From Lachnospiraceae bacterium AM48-27BH (GTDB lineage: Bacteria > Bacillota > Clostridia > Lachnospirales > Lachnospiraceae), in the NCBI GenBank assembly GCA_003478355.1, contig QUFC01000055.1, positions 1-20,735 on the forward strand: 20,735 nt of DNA, read 5' to 3'. Position 1 is the first letter of the stretch, and each line of letters begins with the position of its first letter. Position numbers and translations under genes: made by a program. Of this stretch, positions 14,703 through 20,735 are shown one piece after another. The notes below the pieces were generated by a model, which saw only the letters and a list, made by a program, of their open reading frames with translations, did not search any database and was not told the DNA's origin.

Positions 14703-17700
14703 TTAGAAATCAAACAAAGAAAAAATATTTGCCATACCTGCCATGGGCTGCTTTTGTGGCACTACCACTGCCGGTTCCTCGTTTTCCGGCTCCTGCAGAT
14801 CCATAAAATCTTCATCCCACTGGCCGAACAGATTTTCAAACAGCTCATCTTCCTTTGCTTTTTTACGTCGTTCTACCTCTTCTTTTCCAAGCAACTCCTC
14901 GTATACCTGCATCGTCACATACGACTCAGCCTGTTTGTCAGAGCTGTGAAGCACATCAAACATCTTTTGCAGGGCACTTCCAGACTTTACATCCTGATCC
15001 GCCAGGCTTGATGCCAGTGCAACCCTCGCATCGACACCCTCTGCCATGGCAGAAATTCCTTCCACGGAGAACTTTCCCTGAATGGCTGCCGTTGCAACCT
15101 GCTTCTCCGCGATCAGTTCAATCACTTTCGCCTGCGCGGTTCCTTCGTAAGCCATATAGTACGTTCTGCATTCCATGGTCTGGTTCATCCGGTAGTGACG
15201 CCTGGAAGCCTGCCAGACAGTAAAAAGGCTGTACCCCAGCTGATAAAAGATCAGGGTCGGATAGTTGTACCTCTTCCCGCCTTCCGTCCAGCACAGATCA
15301 ACTCCTGTCTCGATGAGCTTTGGATTGGTGATAAATACTTCCACGCCATCCTTTGCCCGCTCACGGATCCAGTTTTCCCGCTTTAATGCTCCCGGGCTCT
15401 CCGCTTCCACAACGACGGCAAAGATCCCCGCGGCTTCCAAAATATCTCTGAGCCGGTGTATGACGTTCCAATCATTTTTTCCAGAGCATTCAGCAAATAC
15501 TACGGATTTTCTGCCTTCCGAAAGTTCAGATTTTATCAGTTCAATGAGTTTTTCTTCTTTCGGAAGCAGTTTTTCTCCCGAACGGTATTCATCGTGCTGG
15601 GCGGCTCTGATCAGAATATCCCCATCGACCGGATTACGGATCTCTTCGTTGCCATATGGCATATCCGGATAAAAAAGCCCATACTGTAATGCCTGGCTGA
15701 GTAACGCAAATCCACCGCTTTCTCTTCTTTTGGCATACGCAGTCAGTCTTGACACCAGGATGGAATAATCCCTGGCCACGTCTCTTGCCATCGGAACGGT
15801 CACAACCATCTCCTTTAGATCCGGTAAATAGGATGACATGTCCGAAAGATCAAGAAATACAGCACAATCCAGCAAAAAGTCTGTAAAGATCGTAGGGCTG
15901 ATTCCCGGCTTTGTCTTTGGTGACGATAAACTCCGGCCGCGGGCAGATACTTTCTCCGCAAGCTCCTCATCTGAGGAAGAACCCGCATATTCATAGCGCT
16001 GCTCCACTTTTCCGTATTGCTTGGAAAAATTTGCAACATCTGTCCAGCGGTAACCCTTCGACGTCATTTTCCACGGTGCCAGCCGGTAAATCAGATAATA
16101 AAGATCCTCTGCTTTTCCGCCAGCGATGGTTCCAGTCAGTGCAAGCTGTTTCTTTGTTGCCTTGATCAGGCAGTGCATTGCATTTCCCTGGGCACTGTCT
16201 CCATCCTTACACACATGGCACTCATCAAAAACTGCGATGTCAAAATACCCTTTCATGTATTTTTTTATGAACGAAGCAGGCGAATACTTTCTTACCCCAT
16301 CTCTTTCTGAAACAGATATTGGTTCCGTCTCATTCTCTGCGTAATACTTTCTTGCATATTCTTTATGTACCCAGACCGTAGTCTTTCCTTTTTGGGCCCT
16401 GTTTCTATAACAGGTTGCCCGGTACCAGGGGCTGATTATCTTTGCACCGATGTTTTTCACATGTGGCATCCACAAGGATTCTCCGCACCAGATGCAGTTT
16501 GAATTCCGCCCTGTTTTATACGCAAAGTCATTGGCTGTCAGTCCGCCGATCCCGCCGGACGCTGTATAGGCAGCCAGCACCTCTCCACAATACGGGCATT
16601 TCATTCCGTAGATTGTCTCGATCTTAGTTGTCCCTTTTTCAAAATCTTTACCGCCGCAGGAAACGCATTTTCGGACTGGCATATTTTCTACTCCGCAGTC
16701 TGGATTCCTGCATTTCTTCATATACGCCATCTTAGCAATTTCCTTTTTCGGTACCGGCTTCAAGCTATAGGAGAGCTTTGCAAAATCTTTCGAGAGGATA
16801 TAAAATTCTTTTCCAACCCTCAGACTCCCGCGCTTTCTAATCTCCAGCAACTGGGAAAAATCGGTTATGATCGTTGCCTTTGCATATGGAATCTGGCGTT
16901 CGATCTCCCCTTTCCATTTTTCAAGGAGATGACCAGGACACATGACGAGATTCCTGTATTTTACCAGGGACTCATCCATATAAATATCCTTGAGTGCTCT
17001 ATGGCTGCGTCGCATTTCCTTCTGCACAAAATAGCTTTCGCAGATTGCAGCAGCCTGCGCTGTCTTTCCTGTGCCCATCCCCTCACAGATGATGGAAAAA
17101 GTTGCGCCATTTAAGAGGTGCGTGGTAACACCATTCACCATGGCTGCCTGCTGAGGGTAAAGTCGGATAGAGTTTAGGGTAAATGCATCCACCTCACCTT
17201 TCAGTTCGCTTTCCGGGCTCAGCAGATTTTCAAGATTTTCCACGAGCGTCGATCCGTACTGTCGAAAATACTCATCCATGCTGTTAAAGTTGATCGAGCG
17301 CTGCTCTTTCTTTGAGATCCAGATCTGTTTTTGCTCAAACAGGACCTGGATAGCAGACTTTAAAGCCTCATAATCAAAGGTTACAAGATCATATATCTGC
17401 ATTTCTTTCAGGTCATCCGTTCCCTGTAGAGAATATTCCGTCTCAACGCATTCCGTATGAAGCCGATTGGAATAAGCATTGATCAGACCCTCTCTCAGTG
17501 CATATGAAAGGATTGGTTTTCCCCACCACTTAAGCAGTGGCAGCGGATATTTTTTCATCAGAATTTCATAAAGTTCTTCTCCTGCAGTTTCTTCTTTTGA
17601 AACGAACAAATCGTTTCCAATCGCTGCATTTAAGATCACTCCATGATAAAACCGCTCTTTTCCGCGCATGATCGGCACATAGTAAGCTTTATAGCTGCCA

Positions 17701-17900
17701 AACACGTTATACCGCTTCTCCTGTCCGTTTTTGTTCAGCCAGATTGTGTTCTGCTCGGTGGTGCACATCGTACTTGCTATCGCCTTTGCCTCCTGTAACG
17801 TCCGGGTAAAATAACTGATGTAAGCAGCCCTGATTCCCCGGATCAGCATTCGCTCCAGATAAGCCTCAAACATACCGATTCTAATCATTCCGTTTTTCAT
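14703..17900 (-). CDS. Large SF2/SNF2-type helicase with zinc-ribbon insertion
   Basis: This 1065-residue protein is probably an ATP-driven DNA translocase. It shows a Q-like motif (RLYPQQAAMV, about 247-256), Walker A (GMGTGKT, about 274-280), motif II DECH (about 559-562), motif III LTGT (about 589-592), motif V (NPKLIETGVDL, about 859-869) and motif VI (QASRRHYR, about 897-904). Between motifs Ia and II sit four Cys pairs (about 397/402, 412/415, 435/438, 469/472), probably two zinc ribbons. The N-terminal 240 residues and the C-terminal 110 are unassigned. ATG 17900 has GGGGAGGG 7 bases upstream, overlapping the methylase stop. Tight pairing with the methylase recalls defence or anti-restriction modules, but a role in element replication is equally possible. 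Confidence 0.85.
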   Translation of the reverse strand: MKNGMIRIGMFEAYLERMLIRGIRAAYISYFTRTLQEAKAIASTMCTTEQNTIWLNKNGQEKRYNVFGSYKAYYVPIMRGKERFYHGVILNAAIGNDLFVSKEETAGEELYEILMKKYPLPLLKWWGKPILSYALREGLINAYSNRLHTECVETEYSLQGTDDLKEMQIYDLVTFDYEALKSAIQVLFEQKQIWISKKEQRSINFNSMDEYFRQYGSTLVENLENLLSPESELKGEVDAFTLNSIRLYPQQAAMVNGVTTHLLNGATFSIICEGMGTGKTAQAAAICESYFVQKEMRRSHRALKDIYMDESLVKYRNLVMCPGHLLEKWKGEIERQIPYAKATIITDFSQLLEIRKRGSLRVGKEFYILSKDFAKLSYSLKPVPKKEIAKMAYMKKCRNPDCGVENMPVRKCVSCGGKDFEKGTTKIETIYGMKCPYCGEVLAAYTASGGIGGLTANDFAYKTGRNSNCIWCGESLWMPHVKNIGAKIISPWYRATCYRNRAQKGKTTVWVHKEYARKYYAENETEPISVSERDGVRKYSPASFIKKYMKGYFDIAVFDECHVCKDGDSAQGNAMHCLIKATKKQLALTGTIAGGKAEDLYYLIYRLAPWKMTSKGYRWTDVANFSKQYGKVEQRYEYAGSSSDEELAEKVSARGRSLSSPKTKPGISPTIFTDFLLDCAVFLDLSDMSSYLPDLKEMVVTVPMARDVARDYSILVSRLTAYAKRRESGGFALLSQALQYGLFYPDMPYGNEEIRNPVDGDILIRAAQHDEYRSGEKLLPKEEKLIELIKSELSEGRKSVVFAECSGKNDWNVIHRLRDILEAAGIFAVVVEAESPGALKRENWIRERAKDGVEVFITNPKLIETGVDLCWTEGGKRYNYPTLIFYQLGYSLFTVWQASRRHYRMNQTMECRTYYMAYEGTAQAKVIELIAEKQVATAAIQGKFSVEGISAMAEGVDARVALASSLADQDVKSGSALQKMFDVLHSSDKQAESYVTMQVYEELLGKEEVERRKKAKEDELFENLFGQWDEDFMDLQEPENEEPAVVVPQKQPMAGMANIFSLFDF

Positions 17901-17914
17901 CACACTGCCCTCCC

Positions 17915-19003
17915 CTATGCTAACTCTCGGATCGTCCCGAAATTATCAATCACATGCAGCGTGATCTGGTTGCGTGTTGTGACTAAAACAGAATGAATAT
18001 CTCCATCATCATTAATCTCCGGAGTTTCGACCTGAACTGGCTTTGCCTGTCCTCTTTGCAGGTGTAAATCGCCGCGGTCTTCATTTCCGGCCAGGCCCTG
18101 TCCGCCTCCCGCAATCGCAGACAGATACAGCAGATCTTTTTTCAGCGGAACAATTGGCTTTCCAAGGCCAACCGACTGATATTCGTTGGTCTGCAGAGCT
18201 TTTTTAAGCACTGGCACCAATGCACTCGTATTATGAAGCAGAATTGCCTCATCGAATTCCTTCGTTGTAAAGAGCTCAATCTCACTCTCCAGCGATACGG
18301 GAACTTCCATGCGTGTATCTGGGTCTTTGGGAATGTACGGAATATTCTCAAGCGGTGCCCCAGGATTTGTACTCATCCACTCCTCGTACTCTTTCCGGTA
18401 TAGCCCGATCGATGCACGCTTCTGACCAATGAAAACCACCTGTTTGTATTTCGCAAACTCCTCATCGTCAAAACGATAGAAGGCCACAGGCTTAAACCTT
18501 GCCAGCAGAGACTTTGCAAATTCATCCAGGTTCATTGTGGTAAGGGAAACAACCAAGACAAGATATCCTTTCGTTTTCATTAACTGGAAGATGCGTTCAA
18601 CAAAGAGCCTTTCTAGTCTTGTTGATCCATCATCTCCGCCTACGCCATATGGCGGATTGGCAAAACACAATGTAAATGACCGGTTCGATGCCCGGATCCC
18701 GCCAATGAAATCTGCACATACTGGAAATTCAATCTCCTGCTTATACTGCTCAAAGGTTTCCCGATTCAGTTCCACACCAAATGTATGGACAGAACCGACT
18801 TCATCTGCCCTCTCGCACTGACTTAAAAACGCCTTCAGTGCTTCTGCATTACCAAACGATGGTTCCAAAACGCAGCATTCTCCCTGCAATCGGAACAACC
18901 TTCCTATTTTAGTGGCATGCACCGGATCCGTGTAGTAAGCGCCAAGCTTACTGTCATTAAATACCGTTCTTGAGAACGTATTCTGTTTGATGATTTGCTC
19001 CAT
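17915..19003 (-). CDS. NPPY-type DNA (N6-adenine-like) methyltransferase
   Basis: This 362-residue class I SAM-dependent methyltransferase has motif I VLEPSFGNAEAL (about 45-56), an acidic residue after the second strand (FGVELN, E78 region) and the catalytic ANPPYG (about 115-120), the motif of amino-methylating DNA enzymes. The start GAYYTDP resembles the GxYYTP segment of N6-adenine methylases. The C-terminal third is beta-rich and lacks an obvious target-recognition repeat. The in-frame GTG at 19117 is rejected: ATG 19003 has AAAAGGAGGA 8 bases upstream, and the extra codons cover the leader terminator. It is the first gene after promoter and attenuator-like leader. No restriction nuclease is nearby, so it may be a solitary methylase giving host-like marking. 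Confidence 0.85.
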   Translation of the reverse strand: MEQIIKQNTFSRTVFNDSKLGAYYTDPVHATKIGRLFRLQGECCVLEPSFGNAEALKAFLSQCERADEVGSVHTFGVELNRETFEQYKQEIEFPVCADFIGGIRASNRSFTLCFANPPYGVGGDDGSTRLERLFVERIFQLMKTKGYLVLVVSLTTMNLDEFAKSLLARFKPVAFYRFDDEEFAKYKQVVFIGQKRASIGLYRKEYEEWMSTNPGAPLENIPYIPKDPDTRMEVPVSLESEIELFTTKEFDEAILLHNTSALVPVLKKALQTNEYQSVGLGKPIVPLKKDLLYLSAIAGGGQGLAGNEDRGDLHLQRGQAKPVQVETPEINDDGDIHSVLVTTRNQITLHVIDNFGTIRELA

Positions 19004-19157
19004 CACCGTTTCCTCCTTTTGGAATAGTCTTAAAATAAAAAAAATCCCAGTTATCGCTAACCGGGATTTGAATATAAAAAAATAGACTATTCCCTCCAAA
19101 GGCCCATATGGGCTCACTCACCGCCAAAAGCGGTATCTTTGAAAAAAATAATCTAAT
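19004..19157 (-). promoter_or_regulatory. Structured 5' leader of the methylase-helicase operon (attenuator-like)
   Basis: In minus-strand order the leader holds a small hairpin (ACCGC/GCGGT, 19120-19134), a 12-base palindrome (GCCCATATGGGC, 19102-19113), and one arm of a perfect 10-bp inverted repeat (19084-19093). An intrinsic terminator follows, then the second arm (19021-19030), which abuts the ribosome site. CCUUU (19098-19102) could also pair with AAAGG of the ribosome site (19015-19019), extending the long-range stem and hiding it. Two overlapping reading frames cross the leader. This fits control by attenuation or initiation masking; the signal is unknown. Confidence 0.6.
19037..19069 (-). 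terminator. Intrinsic terminator inside the methylase leader
   Basis: Minus-strand RNA forms a 12-pair stem (AAAUCCC-G-GUUA with UAAC-U-GGGAUUU, one G-U) with a GCGA tetraloop, followed by eight U residues (19037-19044, the first overlapping the stem base). On the plus strand the stem has an A-C mismatch and no U-run, so it acts on the minus strand only. It stands between the promoter and the methylase start, the position of a transcription attenuator. Confidence 0.82.
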
Positions 19158-19163
19158 GAAATT

Positions 19164-19192
19164 ATTATAACAAAGCAATTCTAAGATTGCAA
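19164..19192 (-). promoter_or_regulatory. Sigma-A-type promoter for the methylase-helicase-transfer operon
   Basis: On the minus strand, TTGCAA (19187-19192) is separated by exactly 17 bases from a perfect TATAAT (19164-19169). Transcription should start near 19157. No other promoter was recognised between here and 208, so this one may serve most of the operon. Confidence 0.72.
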
Positions 19193-19239
19193 TATCGAAA
19201 CTGGCAACATACTCGCTGCATATCCTGATGAATTACCAA

Positions 19240-19275
19240 CCCCCACTTCAATTTCTTATAAATATGAAGTGAGGG
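19240..19275. repeat. Inverted repeat upstream of the methylase promoter
   Basis: CACTTCA (19244-19250) pairs with TGAAGTG (19265-19271), extended by CCC/GGG after one mismatch. There is no U-run on either side. It lies between the 179-residue gene and the promoter, about 50 bases upstream of the -35 box, so it could be a weak terminator or an operator. The rest of 19193-19367 shows nothing further. Confidence 0.4.
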
Positions 19276-19367
19276 CTTCCGATAATTCTGTCTCTTGGAA
19301 TATGCCGCACTGGTATTAGAAATTTCAGGCAGCCACCATCCTCTTTTCCTGTCAAAATCGGTTGTGG

Positions 19368-19907
19368 CTATTGAAAATCTATATGACCCCAGTCAATGCA
19401 GCCGTCTACCTGGTTCTCCAGAAGGTAACGTATCAGTTTCACGCAGGTTTCCCGTTGGTCAGCATCAATTTCATCACGAACATCCATCAGGTAATCTTCA
19501 TACCAATCATAAGGATAGATATCCCCATAAGTCTCCCTGTAGTCTTCTTCTGGATCTTCGTCATACACCTCTTCTGGATTGTGATCAAACGTAACCGCAA
19601 TCCGTTCAAGCTCATCTATATCTACCTGGTGGTCATAGAGGTAGTAAAGAAATGAATCACTACCGCCCATTCCACTATAAGCCCGCGAAAACCATTCGCC
19701 TGCAAGTTCCTCCTCATCCGATCCATTTCTGTGCCATCCACTTAAATCACCAACAAACGCTTCCAGCAGCTGCGCCGGATGCTTAAAACCGGCTTTAAAT
19801 GTATAATACAGAAGAGCATGATACTGCTCATCTGTAAGCTTTGGGCTTATATCTCTGTCTGCTTTTGTCGCAAGATCGGACGCTCTCTGTTCTCTTTCTA
19901 ATATCAT
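19368..19907 (-). CDS. Acidic hypothetical protein
   Basis: This 179-residue protein is strongly acidic, with a central-to-C-terminal region full of Asp, Glu, Tyr and Trp (for example EDYRETYGDIYPYDWYEDYL). The N-terminal third is helical (LTDEQYHALLYYTFKAGFKH). There is no signal peptide, membrane helix or recognisable catalytic motif. ATG 19907 has AGGGAG upstream. It lies 46 bases after the zinc-ribbon gene, so it belongs to the first short operon. Its charge resembles that of DNA-mimic antirestriction proteins (ArdA-like), but I see no alignment to ArdA, so this is only a hypothesis. Confidence 0.62.
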   Translation of the reverse strand: MILEREQRASDLATKADRDISPKLTDEQYHALLYYTFKAGFKHPAQLLEAFVGDLSGWHRNGSDEEELAGEWFSRAYSGMGGSDSFLYYLYDHQVDIDELERIAVTFDHNPEEVYDEDPEEDYRETYGDIYPYDWYEDYLMDVRDEIDADQRETCVKLIRYLLENQVDGCIDWGHIDFQ

Positions 19908-19953
19908 TTTTCGTGTCTCCCTTTAGGCATAATATTTTAAAATGCTGTATTGT

Positions 19954-20097
19954 TTACTCTCTAGGTGTGCCCCTCCAGTCGATTTTTTGACCGCATCCAT
20001 GACAATAATTCGCCAGTCTCGCTGCATTTGGTCCCCATCCCAAACGGGTACCACAACTGGAACATGTATACAGCGTACCTTTTTTTACATCATGCAA
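19954..20097 (-). CDS. Zinc-ribbon piece of a frameshifted small protein
   Basis: This frame encodes CSSCG then, 18 residues on, CHGCGQKIDW, a C-x2-C...C-x2-C zinc ribbon of the type found at the end of many small phage and mobile-element proteins. No ATG starts it. A TTG at 20097 is the only candidate and has no properly spaced ribosome site. The frame is open back to 20175, overlapping the helical ORF, so it is most likely the C-terminus of that protein after a one-base loss near 20098-20103. The joined product would be 96 residues. It was missed by ATG-based ORF finding. Confidence 0.6.
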   Translation of the reverse strand: MHDVKKGTLYTCSSCGTRLGWGPNAARLANYCHGCGQKIDWRGTPRE

Positions 20098-20243
20098 GGC
20101 TCCAAGTGATGAGCCTCTATTCCCTTTTTGAGTGCTCTCTTTGCAACTTCCAGCGCTCCGTAAACTTTCTTTACTTCATCCTCTGTTCCATTTATTTTAA
20201 CATTCATTTTCTGTATTACCTGTAATGCCTCATCTTCCATCAT
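20085..20243 (-). CDS. Helical N-terminal piece of small zinc-ribbon protein
   Basis: From ATG 20243 (GGAGGT 9 bases upstream) this frame gives 52 residues: MMEDEALQVIQKMNVKINGT, then EDEVKKVYGALEVAKRALKK and a short tail. The repeated E/K/A helix with VYGALEVAKRAL is the usual partner of a C-terminal zinc ribbon in small Firmicute mobile-element proteins. The last residues (PCMM) look out of frame; the zinc ribbon follows in the next frame. An earlier in-frame ATG at 20297 is rejected because the ribosome site marks 20243. Confidence 0.6.
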   Translation of the reverse strand: MMEDEALQVIQKMNVKINGTEDEVKKVYGALEVAKRALKKGIEAHHLEPCMM

Positions 20244-20268
20244 CTGACATACACCTCCGTATTTCGTT

Positions 20269-20384
20269 TTACAAAAAAATCCATTCATCCTCCTCACTTT
20301 CTCTGTAATATTTTATATAAACAGGGAAAGTCTCTCCGTAGACATTCCCCTGATCATATCAATCTCAGGGCAATGCCCACTCAT
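20269..20384 (-). pseudogene. Tiny frameshifted ORF (38 residues if repaired)
   Basis: From ATG 20384 one frame reads MSGHCPEIDMIRG and then degenerates to an early stop. In the next frame the sequence continues sensibly as NVYGETFPVYIKYYRESEED ending WIFL at 20269. One G added to the GGGG run (20347-20350) joins them into a 38-residue peptide rich in Tyr and Glu. The start has only a distant GGAG. It lies between the first promoter and the zinc-ribbon gene. No function recognised. Confidence 0.45.
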
Positions 20385-20482
20385 TTTAAATTATTCTACT
20401 CCTGCCACTAATGCCAAAGCCACGCTCCAGACACTTCCTGATCCAAACGATCTGTTTTCGATAACCAATAATGTACAATATT

Positions 20483-20511
20483 ATCTTACCATAATTAAAA
20501 CAACGTCTCAA
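20483..20511 (-). promoter_or_regulatory. Sigma-A-type promoter for the small-gene operon
   Basis: On the minus strand TTGAGA (20506-20511) and TAAGAT (20483-20488) are 17 bases apart. The -35 matches consensus at 5 of 6 positions and the -10 at 4 of 6. Start would be near 20476, about 90 bases before the tiny ORF. The rest of 20385-20563 is AT-rich with no other gene that I can support. Confidence 0.5.
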
Positions 20512-20563
20512 GATTCCTCCGATATTTGGCCATTACTCTGTACCTTGTATCAACCTGCTATAA

Positions 20564-20735
20564 GTATGGATATGGGTAATTGAATTAAACAGCTTTTTCG
20601 TTGAAGAGTTCGTCCAGATAAATATAATTAACAGACGCCGCTGGGAGATCGAAGAAAACTTCCGGATCATAAAAACAGAATTCGAAGCAAGACCTGTTTT
20701 TGTAAGACGGGAAGACAGCATAAAAGCACACTTTC
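20564..20735 (+). pseudogene. C-terminal fragment of a DDE (IS4/IS1634-like) transposase, running off the window
   Basis: The plus-strand frame after the TAA at 20561 has no start codon at its head and encodes INRRRWEIEENFRIIKTEFE followed by ARPVFVRREDSIKAHF at the window edge. R-x3-E-x6-K in RWEIEENFRIIK is the catalytic-end signature of IS4-superfamily transposases (YREK; here N replaces Y), and the flanking residues resemble the IS1634 group. Upstream sequence, in any frame, shows no recognisable DDE core, so this is a 5'-truncated remnant. It is the only mobile-element trace on the plus strand and converges with nothing. Confidence 0.75.

Noticed and set aside
19003..19117. Methylase start at GTG 19117
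   Set aside because: The extra 38 codons run through the leader terminator and long-range repeat, while ATG 19003 has a strong, well-spaced AAAAGGAGGA.
1..20735. CRISPR array, tRNA, rRNA, integrase or attachment site
   Set aside because: I saw no regularly spaced direct repeats, no tRNA-like cloverleaf and no tyrosine or serine recombinase motifs on either strand.

Overview
The window looks like the backbone of an integrative conjugative element or conjugative plasmid from a gut-type Firmicute, probably Lachnospiraceae or other Clostridia. The grounds are strong GGAGG ribosome sites, short or overlapping gene junctions, sigma-A-type promoters and the gene families present. The only convincing gene on the plus strand is a transposase remnant at the right edge; everything else reads on the minus strand, so transcription runs from high to low coordinates. 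No relaxase, VirD4 coupling protein, VirB11/CpaF ATPase, integrase or attachment site is visible, so the element must extend beyond the window.

Layout in transcription order. (1) 20.5-19.4 kb: a promoter, a tiny ORF, a small helical/zinc-ribbon gene and an acidic 179-residue protein. (2) 19.2-14.2 kb: a second promoter with a structured leader containing an intrinsic terminator, then a NPPY-type DNA methyltransferase, a 1065-residue zinc-containing SF2/SNF2-type helicase and a 169-residue unknown protein. (3) 14.2-12.9 kb: a sliding-clamp-like protein with a long acidic tail. (4) 12.8-5.4 kb: a type IV secretion core with two VirB2-like pilin candidates, a PrgI/VirB3-like protein, a membrane-anchored partner resembling a VirB4 N-terminal domain, VirB4 and a VirB6/TrbL-like protein. 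(5) 5.4-0.2 kb: a small basic membrane protein, a MinD/CpaE-type ATPase with a long acidic N-terminus, a protein joining pseudo-receiver, degenerate ATPase, membrane and SAF (CpaB-like) domains, a small two-helix membrane protein and a protein with S1-like OB folds. Two minus-strand terminator hairpins follow.

The genes probably make the mating apparatus (VirB2/3/4/6) together with Tad/Flp-pilus-like assembly factors (CpaE- and CpaB-like), and DNA-handling functions (clamp, helicase, methylase) that may help process or protect transferred DNA. These roles are inferred from family resemblance.

The main technical observation is that at least eight places in the window show a coding frame broken by a shift of the same sense. 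Each can be repaired by adding one base, usually to a short homopolymer. Repair gives single proteins for VirB6 (959 aa), VirB4 (764 aa), the SAF fusion (680 aa), the clamp (428 aa), the zinc-ribbon protein (96 aa) and a 38-aa peptide. Either the assembly carries systematic one-base deletions or the element is decaying.
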